64,000 nucleotides of DNA from Niebla homalea (Eukaryota; Ascomycota; Lecanoromycetes; Lecanorales; Ramalinaceae). Of the stretch, positions 19,887 to 32,969 are shown one piece after another (the first letter of the stretch is position 1; every line of letters starts with the position of its first letter). The stretch lies in NCBI GenBank assembly GCA_019925105.1, contig JAHGAU010000024.1:885581-949580 (forward strand), given 5' to 3'. The notes beneath the pieces were generated by a model, which worked only from the letters and a program-made list of their open reading frames with translations, had not been told where the DNA came from and did not search any database. The position numbers and the translations under genes are program-made.

Positions 19887-22800
19887 TCACGTACCGCTCA
19901 TGACGGCGTCTTCCTCTCTGGCAACAGGCTTGTCAGCAACAGCGCCCTCATCGCTACCCAGCACAGCAGGACCATCCTGCATCCAAGTTTTGAAGATTTT
20001 CTCGACCTTCTTGATCCCCTCGTCATCGGTCTCCTTCATCCATACATTCTTCTCACGACTCCCGTAGAGCGACTCCAGTCCCTTCGTCCTCTGGTGCTTC
20101 GCCTCATCGTACGCGCCAAGTCCCTTCTTGCGGACAGCCACGGATTGTACCCACCAATCACGGGTATCTGCGTCCCAGAGTATGTGATAATTGCCGTGAC
20201 TTATCCGGATCACCAAACTATCGTCATTGTAGAGCGGAAGATTGAAGCCATGCATATCTGCAACATCATCTGATAATGAAGTATTCTTGTTGGGACCGAA
20301 CGGCATGTTGCGACGGAGGTAGGGCAAATGTTGTCTGAAGAGGGGAATGCCTTCGGTGTGGTCGAGCATCGAGTAGGTAGAGACGTAGTAGGACCACCGA
20401 GCAGTCGCGGCAAGCTCGTCCGCTTCGTAGGTCTTGTCGTCCTTTTTGAAGATCTGCACGTACGCTGTCCGGCTGGGGCGGTTCTGTTGCTAATCAGCAC
20501 AAGAAAGCACAAAGGCCTGTAAGGACAAGTTGAACTTACGTAGCGAATCCGGAAGATGTCCCCATCCTTTCCATATTTCTCGACCTGTTTGCGATATGTC
20601 AATTCGTTCTGGTGCGTCGTTTCGTCTTCCTTGCGATCTTTGTAGAACAGATTGATGATGTCTAGACTCTTGTCTTTGCTATCTCCTCCTAGGATCGAGA
20701 GCGCAAATCGCAGGATCGAGTTCAACATCTTCTCGAACCCGTACATTTGCCATCCATCCTGCATATAAAAGCGCCTTAAGGTTTCCTCGAGTTGCGCTTG
20801 CTCCAGGTCACCCTTGACAACGTCTTCGCACATGCGAACCGCCTGCTTGTAGTAGTTGGCGGATGGACTGATGTCTGCAAAATACTCGGTGGGGGCCTTG
20901 TCGATGAGGTTCAGATCGTTTGCAGCTTTAAAGATCTTGGCACGGTTCACATCCTGATGGACCTGCTGTTCGCGTACTTTGAGGTTCAGCAGCCGCTCGT
21001 ACAAGCCTTGGAACATACGGAAGAAACAGTAAATGCTCGAAGTCGCATAAAGGTGGAAGTCGTCTCGCCTGAATGGAACGTTCAAATCTGCAGTCTCATT
21101 GCCATTCGTTGGGTATGCCATCCAGCGATGCTCGGCGGGGTCTGCACGTGCAGCTTGTTCAGTGGGAGTACCAGCGGACACTGGGGTTTCCTCATCGTTG
21201 GACTGGACATCTGGCGTGGTGGCACCGCTCTCGTCTCCACCGTCCGGACCCCGTTGGCCAGGTTTCGAAGGATCGAGCACCCCACGACGCAAGTCCTGCT
21301 TCTTGCCATTTGCCCCGCGGCGACCTCTGACATTGCCGGACTCCGCATCAGTATTTGTCTCCTCTTCAGCTTCCTCATTTGGCGGAGACGCGTCCTCAAT
21401 ATCATTCAGCTTCTCTTCAAACGCGTCTCGATCGATGTCGAAGAAGGTGGGTATGAAGGTCTTGAGAAAGGCATCTAACCTCATCTGATCAGTCTCGCTG
21501 GTGGAGAGCTTGCTGCGGAGATAGGTCAGCAATAAATGACAGCAGTCGTCAATGACATCAAAGTCGTGGAATTCGTATTTGAATTGGTAGTTGGGTACAA
21601 TCGTCCGAGGGATGCTTCGTTGCCGACGTTGCTCTTCGTATTTGGCGTGTATCTCGGTGTGAAGCGCTTTGGGCTGGAATTGGCGCTTATCCTGTGACTT
21701 GACATTGATGCCTTGGTGGTCCAGGCTCTTCCAAAAGATGCGATTGGTTTGCTGTCTCCAGACTTTCTCCCATTCGCGCTGGCTAGCTTTCCACTCCTCG
21801 GCCTTCTGCTTGAGTCGGCCCAACAGGATGGGAACCACGGCAGATGGCCTCTTGAACATATCATCAACGACTTTGCAGCCCTTTTCACGGTCATAGATCT
21901 TTTTGATCACGCGTTGATAGATCGTCTCACTCTGGCCGCCGATCCCAGGAGGCAGCTTGTAGTTGTACTTTTCATCTTCGTTCATCATCTTCAACTGTTG
22001 AGCGATAGGTTCCAGAAGTTGGATTGTCCGCAGACAAGCCTCAATGTTGATGTCGTAGTCATGACGTTCTTCTTCAATGCGGTGGAGAGCCTCTTCAAAT
22101 TGATTCTTGCGATGGGCGAGGAACCCACCTTCTTCTGAGGCCCAGGTAGGGTGTGAGACCCATTCATCATTCAGGACTGCCCTGCACATCTCGTCTCGAC
22201 CTGCGCAAGAGCGTAGACGCTCACGCTTTGGGAGAAGACGATAGCTGGGACCAAGTCCACGACAGTTACTCAGTACCACCTTTCCACTGGGGATCCTCGC
22301 CGCGTTCTCGATCGTCTTATCAACCTTCTCACGTGATAACCACTGTCTCATGTAGTTCATCAGATCACCGTTGCTGCCGATGAAGTTGTGAGCCTTGTAG
22401 AGCAGAAGATCCCTGTCGATGATCTCCTGGTTGAAGAGGTTGCATAGCTTGAGGAATTCATTATAGACCTGTCGATTGGAGATATATTTCTTGACCCTGT
22501 CGAAGAATGCGATGCCCTCTGCCGTACTGGCCTGGTCTTTCGACGGTGCAATCGGGGTAGGCAAGGCTGGTACAAGAGACGGATCGACCTGCGGAGCTTC
22601 AGGCGCAGCGGGCTTCGCTTGCTCGATTCGAGCGCGCTGTGGTTGTGCACGTCAGCCTTGGCTTCAGCCCTTCTAAACCACTCTTACGTACCTTATTCGC
22701 ATTGCTCAGGTTGTTGCGATTCCGATTGCCTTGTCCAACACCATTGTCGAGGTTTGACGCGCCACCAGTCATCTGGGATCCAGCCCCTCCTCGGCGCTTC

Positions 22801-24893
22801 TTGTTGTCTTTCCCTACTGAAGGAGGCGCGAAGCTTCCAACAGGTGGCATTTTCAACTCGGGCTTGGGTGTCTGCATTTGATTATGGAGGGTACTTAGAG
22901 CATAGCCTGGGTCTCCGCGTACGTTGCTCAACATAGCTGCATCTTCTGCTTGCTTCTGCGCTGCAGCTTGAGCTTTTGCTTGAGCTGCCGATTCTGGTAG
23001 GAATTGCTTGAAGTCTTCCAGAAGGTCTTGAGCTGAGCTGAAAAGTTGAGTCACTTGAGCATACACATCCTGGATTGGCTTGGATTCTCTTTGATAGGTC
23101 TGCAGGATTTCGAGGAATTGTTTGTAGATTTCTGGTTGAGAAGCGAATCGATTCTTCAGAGAGTCAGCTAAGCTCAGTGAGGGCGCCCTTACAACACCTA
23201 CCTTGATCTTGTTGACATAGCCAATAGCATGATTGAACTCCACCGGACCTCGTTTCTCCAATGCCGACAAATGCGGCATGTCTGCAGGCACTACTTGACT
23301 TTCCCGGTCGAGCTGTCCGTCGTATAGAGGGGTGCGCTCGGTGCTTACATGAGGTTGTCCGGCAAACAGATGCATGGCACCTTGCCTACCTGCGGCGTAC
23401 TGAGCTTCTTGTTGTTCAAGCTCCTGCTGCTGTGCCTGCCAGTCGCCATTCTGATGGGCATCACTGTAGAATGGACGGGGATTCTCCAGGGCGTTCACGC
23501 CGTTCAACCCAAGCCGATTCTGTACTGACGGCATCTGAGACACGGTCGTTCCCATTGGCGTTGTGACCCGAATTGAATTTGGGTCATCGGTCACTCCGCA
23601 CTCGATCTTGTAGCCAGGAGGTAAGAATGTGTTGAAGCCTTGGATGAGTTCTGGATGGCCAGCAAATAGCGTTGAAACCCGTTCGATGACACCTGGGGTA
23701 TCAATGGCCTGACTCTTGAAATCTTTCATGATGTCTAGGAATTTGTTGTAGACATCAGGTTGCTCCTGGAAGCGAACTTTGACCTGGTCAAGATAGCTTA
23801 GAGCGTCATTCAGGATTGGCTGTTGGCCTTGGTTCAATGCGCCTGCGCCGTTTGAAAGCTGAGGGGCAGCAGCATTTGTGAGATTCAGGAGCTGCTGCTG
23901 CGAGGAGAGGTTGTGGTTGATATGTGGACCGAAAGGTCGGAGTGCAGTGTCATTTGGAGGTGGCACATTGCTACCAAAGACATTACCAGGACCACTGGGA
24001 GCTCCCAGAGGCTGAGCTGGCTGCCCATTTGCGGGGCTGGGAAGATTTTGTTCGTGCAGTATCCCGTTAGGGCCGTGAAGTGTTGCAGGTACCCTTGAGG
24101 CCACTGGCTGCTGCAAAGGAATCGTACCAGCGTGATTCTCACGAGGCGACTGTAGAATCTCGCGCTGCTGCTGCTGCTGCTCACGTGCCTGAAGCTCACG
24201 AGCTTGTCGTTCACGCTGCTCGTTGAGCATACTCTCTTGCTCGTATCGCTGCTGCTGTAGGAGCTCATGTCGCATCTGCTCCCGCCGCATTTGCTCTCGG
24301 TGTTCCTGCTCTAGGAACAGGTCCCTTTCTCTTTCAACTTGCATAGCAGCCTGTGGGGACTGTTGTGAGATCTGCGGACCGAGAGTGGGAAGGCCGTAAT
24401 GAGCTTGTGGGGGGGGATGCGGTAAGCTGGGAGGAGATTGCTGCTGAGCGTGCTGAGGGGGAGGCGGGACACGTGTAGACTGCATTGGAGAGGCTTGTGG
24501 AGGGAGGTTTTGCGGATTTGGGAGCGCGTGGCCGTTGGGCTGATTAGAAAAGAAGGAGGCTATCGCGCAAGGGCATTAGCAAGGCAGTTGCGGAGAGAAT
24601 GGAATCGTTTTCCACTGACTCGGTTGCTGTAGAAGAGGTGGACCATTCATTTGGTGTTGTGGACCTTGTTGCATTGACATTGCCGGCCTGTTGACGCTTG
24701 ATCAGCTGGGAGGGTTTGGGCGCTCGGGCGACTGGATGGAAGAGCAAATCGCAAGTGTGCAATAAGGAATTGATACTTACCCAAAAGTACCCGAAGGTCT
24801 TTGCTGAATCGACTGCGGCTCTTGAGGTCCCTGTGGTGGACCTGGACCTGGGCCTCCTCCTGGAGCCCAGCCATTTACAGGGTGAGAGTTCAT
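19887..24893 (-). CDS. SIN3: Sin3 transcriptional corepressor (HDAC-complex scaffold)
   Basis: Six exons are inferred: 24893-24781, 24687-24620, 24559-23202, 23153-22692, 22636-20540 and 20483-19887. Introns of 93, 60, 48, 55 and 56 nt all preserve frame, giving 1564 aa. The N-terminus is Pro/Gln/Gly-rich with a long Arg/Glu/Gln coiled stretch (about residues 130-200). Three paired amphipathic helix domains follow: PAH1 at about 311-370 (LSYLDQVKVRF...GFNTFLPPGY), PAH2 at about 500-560 (YVNKIKNRF once the 48-nt in-frame intron is removed) and PAH3 at about 700-765 (FFDRVKKYI). The Sin3 HDAC-interaction region at about 790-890 has GLGPSYRLLPK. A conserved C-terminal segment follows. Family knowledge: PAH domains bind repressors and the HID holds Rpd3-class deacetylases in the nucleus. 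The 48-nt intron lacks stops, so automatic models may retain it. Confidence 0.93.
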
Positions 24894-25679
24894 CGCGTGG
24901 GTTGAGCCCCTTGGAGATGGTCAAAGAGTGCTGACTGCTCGCCCAGATGATATAGAAATCTTATACGACGGCCAAGTTTACACGACGGCGAAGGCCAGAC
25001 TGGATGATAAGCTGCGAGCTTGTCGTCGTCCGAGAAATGAGATTGAGCCCCTGCCACTCCGAGTAAGCTGAGGCGTCGTCCTTCGCGTGAAGACTTTTCC
25101 AAGGAAGGAAAAGCGGCGGAAGGAAAACAAAGATGAGTACCAGAGCTGCCTCGATAATCAAGTGACTATGTCATCGGTAGTGAAGATGATGGAGAACTGT
25201 AGGGAATAGCAATGAGCGTGCGCAACAAAATGAAGACCCAAAATGCAGGAGCGAGAGAGAGAGACAAGCGTCACAGGGACAGATCCTTGCACTATTGGCA
25301 CGCCAGCCTCTCCGTAGTCCGGTCGAGCTAAATCCGTTATCGATAAGGGTCTGCGCTCACCCAGCCGAGCCAGCCTGGTGGGCTCTCAAGGCTCTTCATG
25401 CACTATGCAGCTCCATGTAGTGAAAGAGTGCTTGAGAGTAAATGAAGACAGCATGAATATACATTCAATGAGCAAAGAAGGATGTCGAATGCTTCAGCAA
25501 GATTCGCAAATTCTCGATAGAGAGGCAGCGACCTTTCAGTCTAGACTGGCTGCCGAGAGTGGATGATACAATTGAGCGACCATTGATCGTAAATGTCATC
25601 AAGATCATTACGCTACACGTGAACGGATATACGAGGTTTCACTTGGTGCAGTAGCACAAAAGCCCAGTAGTAGATTCGA
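24894..25679. other. SIN3 upstream region, no gene seen
   Basis: Contains a short (GA)n tract near 25251-25262 and no recognisable ORF. It probably carries the SIN3 promoter and 5' UTR and the 3' end of the fasciclin gene. Confidence 0.5.
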
Positions 25680-26458
25680 TCAAGCATAATTCATGCAGCC
25701 CTTGATCACCCAGACCTCGCCGTTCGAGACTTGCTCAGCAACGCTCGAGACCTCAATATCCCCCGGTTGAATCTGACGTGCGTCAGCCATATGATCCAAC
25801 ACGATAGATCTGGCATGCGGGCTGTCCAGCGGCGACTCACTATTTTCTTCCCTTCCCTGCTCTCCCACCACACTTTCTCTCCTCTCATCGAGTCGACCTT
25901 CTCTCCCTCCTTCCACGGGCTGGCCGGAATGGTATGTGCTTCGACGAATCTCCGCAAATTCCTTGTGGCGCGCTTCTCCCCGTCATTGCCCTCATATGCT
26001 TCTGTCCCTAGATTCTCGTAATCCTCTGGATCTTCCCACGGCTTCCTTGGCAGCTTTTGAAGTTGTGAGTTGAGGGGAGCAAGAACAGTCGTGCGTTTTG
26101 CCTGGTCCTCAAGACGCGTTGAAACACTGTCGACATCTCCTGAACGAGCATATTAGAGACCTGGATGCTCCGACCCGAAGACTGGAAGCTTACGTGTGAA
26201 TCCGGCGAAGATGTTTATGCTGCGCTCCTTCCCTATGACATCTGAAATGATGACATCACCAGATGACTTGTCATTATTATCGTTGGAGCTACCCGGGAGA
26301 GGTATCGGGATATTCATGATCGGGATTTGATGAGGAGCTGCCGCCGGCGACGCTGATTCGACCTGCTTGGACAGGAAACTCGAGAGCAAGCCTTGACCAC
26401 TAATGGGATGGGATTGAAGTATGGATGTAAAGAGTAGCAGATGTGCCATAGACTTCAT
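25680..26458 (-). CDS. Secreted fasciclin (FAS1)-domain protein
   Basis: Exons 26458-26194, 26139-25841 and 25772-25680 give 218 aa; the introns are 54 and 68 nt. The start was chosen at MKSMAHLLLFTSILQS because it yields a signal peptide. A short Ser/Asn/Asp linker leads to a single FAS1 domain. Its recognisable pieces are INIFAGFTRDVDSVSTRL, then TTVLAPLNSQLQKLP (the H1 motif region), VEAHTIP (the YH/H2-like motif region) and a final strand with NGEVWVIKGCM. FAS1 proteins are extracellular or membrane-attached adhesion modules; fungal single-domain versions are common and mostly uncharacterised. No GPI signal or transmembrane anchor is seen at the C-terminus. Its start is 563 bp from the divergent fumarate reductase start, so the promoters may be shared. 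Confidence 0.8.
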
Positions 26459-27021
26459 TTTGTACTGTGAATGTATATTGACTTGATATGCAGGTTGTCG
26501 CAGCCTGTAGACAGTAATCCGTAGATGGGAGCTGACTTGCCGGAGTGTCGGCTTTACGGCTTTACTCAGATATGAGCGGGTGATGATACCTTCGCGTACA
26601 CAGGGTAGACTTGATACTGATAGCGATTCTACCCCTGTCATAGAGTTCAACAGCGCTTCATGCCTTCATGCAGATGACATGTTTGCCTCGGGTATTTCAT
26701 ACACTACCAGATCGAATGTCAAGATCAGATGAGCAGCATCTTCACAGCCCGCTTCGTGACACTGGTCCAAACTTGACAGCAGGCTTGACGAGCCAATTGG
26801 AACACGTGCAATACAAAGGCGGAGCAGAAGAACAATTATCCGGACCGAGGCATCAGGTCTACGCCACGGGACAGTCACCATGGTGGGCGAGGTGGGTCTC
26901 AATCTATAGTCCATCCTCTCCCCACAAAGACATGTACTTTCATTCTTCTCCATAACTTGTGACAACTATCCTGTAGCTCCTCCATCACCGCTCTCTACAA
27001 GCGATTCATTCCCTCACAATC

Positions 27022-29114
27022 ATGGCACCCCGAGTTATTGTCGTTGGCGGTGGCCGTGAGTCCCCCTCAGTGCTCCTCTTCCCCGGATACATAGAGCTGA
27101 CAATGGTGTAGTGTCTGGTTTGAGTGCTGCACATACTATCTACTTGGCTGGCGGTAACGTCCTCTTACTCGACAAGAACAGTATGCCTCCAGGATCTTCC
27201 CAGTAGCCTGCTCGTGACTGACACTATGTCCAGACTTCTTTGGCGGCAATTCCACAAAGGCAACATCAGGAATCAACGGTTCTTTGACGCGGACACAAGT
27301 CGATGAAAAGATCGGCGACAGTGTCAAGCAATTCTATGAAGACACACTCAAATCAGCCAGAGACAAGGCGAGGCCAGACCTCATCAAAGTCCTCACTTAC
27401 AAGTCCGCTTCTGCCGTTGAATGGCTGCAAGATGTGTTCAATCTCGATCTCACACTCGTCTCACGCTTGGGGTATGCTTGAATGCCTTCTCCTCCTCGAG
27501 ATATTTGACATCATACTGATAGTTTTCAGTGGCCACTCACAGCCAAGAACACACCGTGGCCACGATGCCAAATTCCCAGGAATGGCCATCACATACGCCC
27601 TCATGCAGCGTTTAGAGGAGCTGGTGGAGACTGATCCAGAGAGAGTACAAATAATCAAAAAAGCTCGCGTCACAAGGATCAACAAAGAAGGCAACAAGGT
27701 CACCGGTGTCACATATGAATTTGGCGGCGAGGAAAGCTCAATAGATGGGGTCGTCGTCCTCGCAACAGGAGGCTATGCCGCCGACTTCGGCAACAGCTCG
27801 CTCCTGAAGAAGCACAGGCCCGACACCTTCGACCTAGCCAGCACCAACGGTACACACGCCACAGGCGACGGCTTGAAGATGCTGATGGACATCGGTGGCA
27901 ATGGCATCGATCTCGACAAAGTCCAAGTCCACCCCACAGGTCTCGTTGACCCCAAAGACCCCGGCTCAAAATGGAAATTCCTAGCCGCTGAGGCCCTTCG
28001 AGGCGAGGGCGGTCTCCTTCTGAACTCCCAAGGCCAACGCTTCGCCGACGAGCTCGGCCATCGCGACTACGTCTCCGGCGAAATGTGGAAGCAGAAGGAC
28101 TCCTCCAAATGGCCCATCCGCCTCGTCCTCAACTCCAAAGCCTCCAACGTGCTCGACTTCCACACCCGCCACTACTCCGGCCGCGGCCTCATGAAGAAGA
28201 TGTCTGGTGCCCAACTCGCCAAGGACATCGGCTGCTCGGAATCCGACCTCCAATCCACCTTCACGACTTACAACGCCATCGCCGACGGCAAGGAAAAGGA
28301 CCCTTTCGGCAAAAAATTCTTCCACAACCTCCCCTTCGACATCAACGACACCTTCCATGTCGCCATCATGGAACCCGTGCTCCATTTCACCATGGGCGGT
28401 ATCGAGATCAACGATAGGGCCCAGGTCCTCAACGCCGAGACCAACCAACCCTTCGAAGCCCTCTACGCCTGTGGAGAACTTGCCGGCGGCGTCCATGGCG
28501 CCAATCGCCTGGGCGGTTCCTCCCTCTTGGGCTGCGTCGTCTACGGCCGCGTGGCAGGCGACTCGGCCTCCGAATACCTCTTCAAGAAGGTCATCACAGG
28601 CGGCATCTCCACCGCATCCCAGCGTCTAGGCCAAATCTCTCTGCACATCGACCCCGCCACCCCCGGTAAGATCTCTGTCGAGTGGGCCGACTCCTCCAGC
28701 TCCTCCTCGGACGCATCCATCTCCCCCGCAGCGGGCGGCAAGACGCAAGCCCAGCAATCCCAACAATCCGCCGGCCCCGTCATGTCCTCCACCGCCGACA
28801 GCGCCGACGCAGGCAAAGTCTCCAAACCGACCGACCCCGTCGACTTCAAGGTCCCCAACAAATCCTTCAGCATGGAGGAGGTCGCCAAACACAACAAAAA
28901 GGACGACTTGTGGATCGTGGTCAAGGGCGTGGTCCTCGATGTGACGAACTGGCTGGACGAGCACCCCGGTGGACCGCAGGCGCTGTTCAGTCACATGGGC
29001 AAGGATGCGAGTGAGGAGTTTGAGATGTTGCACGATGATGAGGTGATCCCGAAGTATGCGGCCGGGATCGTGATTGGGAGCGTCGAGGGCCAGGAGGTCA
29101 GTTTGCAGATATGA
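27022..29114 (+). CDS. Osm1-type fumarate reductase fused to C-terminal cytochrome b5
   Basis: Exons 27022-27055, 27112-27180, 27234-27471 and 27530-29114 give 641 aa. The first exon ends inside the FAD-binding glycine motif, restored as VVGGGLSGLSAA after splicing. The flavoprotein body has FFGGNSTKATSGING, GHDAKFPG, QVHPTGLVDP, RGEGGLLLN, and near residue 480 HGANRLGGSSLLGC. A Ser/Ala/Gln-rich linker (about 520-555) leads to a cytochrome b5 domain with the haem motif HPGG (about residue 593). Family knowledge: soluble FAD-dependent fumarate reductase converts fumarate to succinate and helps reoxidise FADH2/NADH when oxygen is short. The b5 domain presumably hands electrons to the flavin. 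There is no clear mitochondrial presequence, since the FAD motif begins at residue 5, so a cytosolic location is more likely. Confidence 0.93.
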
Positions 29115-29638
29115 TGCCAAGCTGGTTGGTGTATGGTGATGCACGTGGAGGCACGCTTGTTGAAGGTCTTTTTTTTTTTCCTGAATGGATCGCGTGCTGC
29201 ACTTGTACCCTATGTATATGCCCCCCAGCAAATGAAACCCCCCCGACATGAAATCATTGCATCACACGTCAGCGTGATCAGACTCGCGACTTGTGTTCCC
29301 ATTAAGGGCATCGATAGAGCTGGAACGGGGAAAACCCCATCAAAGCCACGGCTGGCTGACCGTAGTGAAAAAGCTATGCATCAATGACTGTTTTCGCTAC
29401 CTATACAAAACAAACTTTGATGACCCAGACGACGCCATCGCTCGGCTCTTAATTCAGAAAAGAAGAGGGGGGGGGGAAATGCTCTCGTCAATAATAACCA
29501 TAGTAATGCTTGGTTCGGCCGTCCTCTCGGATCCAAAGCTCCGCTCATTTTTCCAAACGCCCAAAATGTCTGTTCCCAACAACACACAACTTAACTGGTA
29601 CGCTGGAACCCAACGGCTGCAGAGGACCCTTTGATTTT
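29115..29638. other. Intergenic 3' region between convergent genes
   Basis: Lies between the fumarate reductase stop and the polo kinase stop. It has short homopolymer runs (T at 29169-29178, G near 29467-29477). No gene seen. Confidence 0.5.
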
Positions 29639-32600
29639 TCACTTCCCCTTCGCGGCCACCACTTCCTTAGCAGGGACCTCAAACCTCCCATCGCCACCCC
29701 TCGCCCCGACGCTGACCCAGACCATTTTCACCTTCTCGCTACCAGCCGCCTCCTTCATCCCCTCCCACATCATCGGTCTCCCATCCTTGACCTCCTCGAA
29801 CTCACCCGGCTCCGCAGCCATCCTTCCCAGCCCCCCGTGCTCTAGCCACTTGCCCACCACATCCCGCATGAACGCCAATTTCTCGCTCATCTGATTCGCC
29901 GCTACTGCATCCCCCCAACTCTTGTCCTTCCACTCCCCCTTCAATAGTACATCAGACGGGTAGGACAACACAGCCCTCTGCGCCAGATCCACGCCCCTCA
30001 ATTTCTGGCCCCGCTGGATGCGGTCGGCGCCAATGAGGGGCAAGTGGTAGAAGTCGACCCACTCCCCAGCACTCGAGACGAGGACTTTGGTGTGGTCCGG
30101 GAAGTTGAATTGGAGGGAAGTGTCGGAGAAGGCCCAGATGCCGGTGTTGCCGAGGCGTTCGTAGAAGGTGATGAATGGTGCGGTGACTTTGCTGCTGTTG
30201 GTTGGAGGGTTATCGAGGGGCGGCTCGGCGTCGTGATCTTCCTTGGTGAGCGTCTGGGTCATGTATTTCCCAAATTTATCCCACAGGCAGAGTTTCTTGC
30301 GGCGTTCGTAGTCAAACGAGTCGACACCCGGGCCGAGACGGCCCTCTGCGCCGGTATCGCTGGGTTCGGTGTGATAGGTGGAGGCTGGGATGATGACACG
30401 CTTCAAACCGTCAAGACTGCAGTTTTCGACGAATTCGACGGCTGGACCGCAGCGTGGGACGAGCTGGGTTCTCTCCGGGTAGGAGGATGTACCTGCTTTG
30501 CGTTGTCTAACGTGATTCTCGGCACCCGGTACGACGATGCAGGTGGGGTTGGATAATCGGTCTCCAGAGGAGGAGCCCTTAAAAACACAGCCCACGGTGC
30601 CGTTGGCAAGAATGTAGCCGATGCCGAATTTGTTGGAGTAGTCAACCCACTTGACGACGACAGGGCGGGATTTGGTAGATCGGGATTTCGCTTCGATTTC
30701 CGTAGCCGTAAGGCGTGATTTTCGAGACGGTACGTTATTAAGATGGTTGGAGAGATTCCTATGGAAAGCTCGAAGACCTATGAGGACGTCGTCGGGTTTG
30801 CTCAAGGGAAGCTGCTCATGAGGCTCATCGGGGTTGATGAGATTTTGAATCGAAGGAGTGGAGCTGGAATCTTTGCCTGAGCGTGTAGGCTCTGAGCTGA
30901 AAGACGAGATCTTAGATGGTATTGGTTCTCCACTCATTTCCCTCTGAATGTTGGACGCTATTCGTGCTCGTGTTCTGGCGGCCATCTTACTTCGTTTCTC
31001 ATCGGGATTTGGGCTTGTCGCGTCAATATACTCATCCTTGGTCATCGATCGTGGCGCTTGTGCTTCTGCGGGTGGCTCATCCTCTTCAAGGTTGATGACT
31101 TTCCTCGATCGAGTCGCCCTTGATCTGGCTTCTTTCGCAGCATCCTGCTGTGCTTTCAATGCAGCAGACGAATTATTGGTCGGCCGTAGCGGCAGCTCGT
31201 TCAGAAGTCCACGCCGTGCTCGTGTAGGCCCTGCAAAGTGTTGCGCAGGTATTTCAGGTATCTGTTCAGCGTCCAGAAGGCGCGGGTCAATCCTCGAGCT
31301 GGCGGCCCTGCCACCAGCCTGAGCAGCTCGTAAAGTGGCCGCGTGACTTTGAACCGGCGCACGCTGACCACTGGCTTTCCTTGCATGCTGAGCCGGGATC
31401 TCTTGGCTCGCCTTTGGGGGTGCGATATTCTCCTTGACGAACTCAACATCTGGCTCAAATTCGACCTTCTTTGCTGGTTGGGTAGGCCAGTTTCGAAGTG
31501 AATGCTTTGAGATGTAGACTACATCATTGGGGAGAGGAACAATTGGTCCTAAACCGGCAGCTTCCTCAGCAGCGCACTCTCTGTAGAGTGAGAGATCTAT
31601 GTCAGCTCCGACAGCTGCTTCTGGAGCCAGGCCGCCAGGTAAATGGCCTACACCGCATTTCTTTGCCAGGAGTCTCAGACTCAGTCGTTCGGTCCCTTTC
31701 ACCATCACATCTCCACGAGGACGGGCCTTTTGGTCCAAGAAGCGAGGTGTTGCTTCCCGAAAATAGTCTTCCATCTTTGCCGGTATTGCGTCGCCTCCAT
31801 ACATGGAGAAGAAGGAGTGGCCGACTATTTGATCAGGATCTGGCCGTCTTTCTGCGTCGACTTTCAATAGCCTCGCCACAAGATCCTTGGCTTCGTCTGG
31901 GATGTCATTAGAGTGTTTACCTTCCTGCGGCCAAGAATAATCGACGTTCCTCGCTCGGTCGTAGATCTCTCTCTGGGAAGATGACTGGAACGGCGGCTGT
32001 CCAGCAATCATAGCAAATCTATATCAGTCAGCATTGACACAGCTGGAATGTAAAAGGCACCTACAATATCACGCCAATGGCCCATATGTCCACCTTATGA
32101 TCATGACCACCCTTTCCCATTTCCAAAATCTCGGGAGCAATGTAGTTTGGGGTTCCACATAATGTTGTTCTTCTCGACTTTGCAAAGTCCAACATGCCTT
32201 CGATTTCGTTTTTGCTCACCAGAACGGCAGCCAATCCAAAATCTCCAATCTTCAGGTTCATGTCATGGTCGAGGAAGAGATTACCCATCTTCAGGTCTCT
32301 GTGAATCACGCTCCTCGCATGCATGTATTTGATAGCCCCACACAGTTGCACTGTCAGTCTCCTGACTTCTGGAAGCGTCAGATGTCTTCTCTTTTTGACC
32401 AAGTCCATTACCGATCCATTCGAGCACATCTCCAAAACCACATATGTTGCCTCCTTGTATGTGAATGCTCGGTGAAATTCCACAATGTTGGGATGTCGCA
32501 TCTTTGCATGTATCTGCAGCTCGGTGCGAAACTTCACATCTTGTCAGCGATGCCTGCTTCGGAGCAAAATCCTGGGGTATCAGACCTTGTCCTCCATTTT

Positions 32601-32969
32601 CTTCTGGCTCATCTTCGCTCGTACAACTTTGAGTGCATATATACTGCTCTTCGACTTGGAGCCTTTTCCACGAAGCTCCCCCTCGTAAGCTATTGCAAAG
32701 CCTCCCTTTCCCAATAGCCGTCCAGTGTGGAACTTCTCCGCCAGTGCGCCCTCGTAATAAGGGGGCTGAACTACCCATTCAGGCGGTACAGGTGCATATT
32801 CTTTCTCCTTTGCGGCCTTCCGTGCTGCTTCAGCCTTTCGCGCTTCTTCTTCCTCTTCCATTCCTGCAATCTCCTTGGCAGCCTTTTTACTTTTGGTTTT
32901 AATTGGAATATTTGCTGAGCGAGGAGATAGGGGCTCTATGTCTTGTCGTTGTAGTCGTGCAAATGCCAT
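29639..32969 (-). CDS. CDC5: Polo-like kinase (Cdc5/Plk1 type)
   Basis: Exons 32969-32586, 32531-32065 and 32018-29639 (introns 54 and 46 nt) give 1076 aa. An N-terminal Lys/Glu/Ala-rich region precedes the kinase domain (about 80-345). That domain has the glycine loop LLGKGGFA, the catalytic Lys in YALKVV (Lys114), HRDLKMGN (Asp207), DFG (225-227) and the activation segment RTTLCGTPNYIAPE. A long Ser/Arg/Ala-rich linker (about 400-700) precedes two polo boxes. The first is near 735-815 (KWVDYSNKFGIGYILANG) and the second near 895-965 (FITFYERLG, LQFNFPDHTKVLVSS). Family knowledge: Plk kinases drive mitotic entry, spindle and septation events, with the polo boxes binding pre-phosphorylated Ser-Thr targets. 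The linker is longer than in yeast Cdc5. Divergent from the OPA3-like gene, 550 bp apart. Confidence 0.94.

Noticed and set aside
28541..29249. Minus-strand frames of 127 and 207 codons opposite the fumarate reductase gene
   Set aside because: Shadow frames of a GC-rich coding exon; their translations are compositionally biased and antisense to a certain gene.
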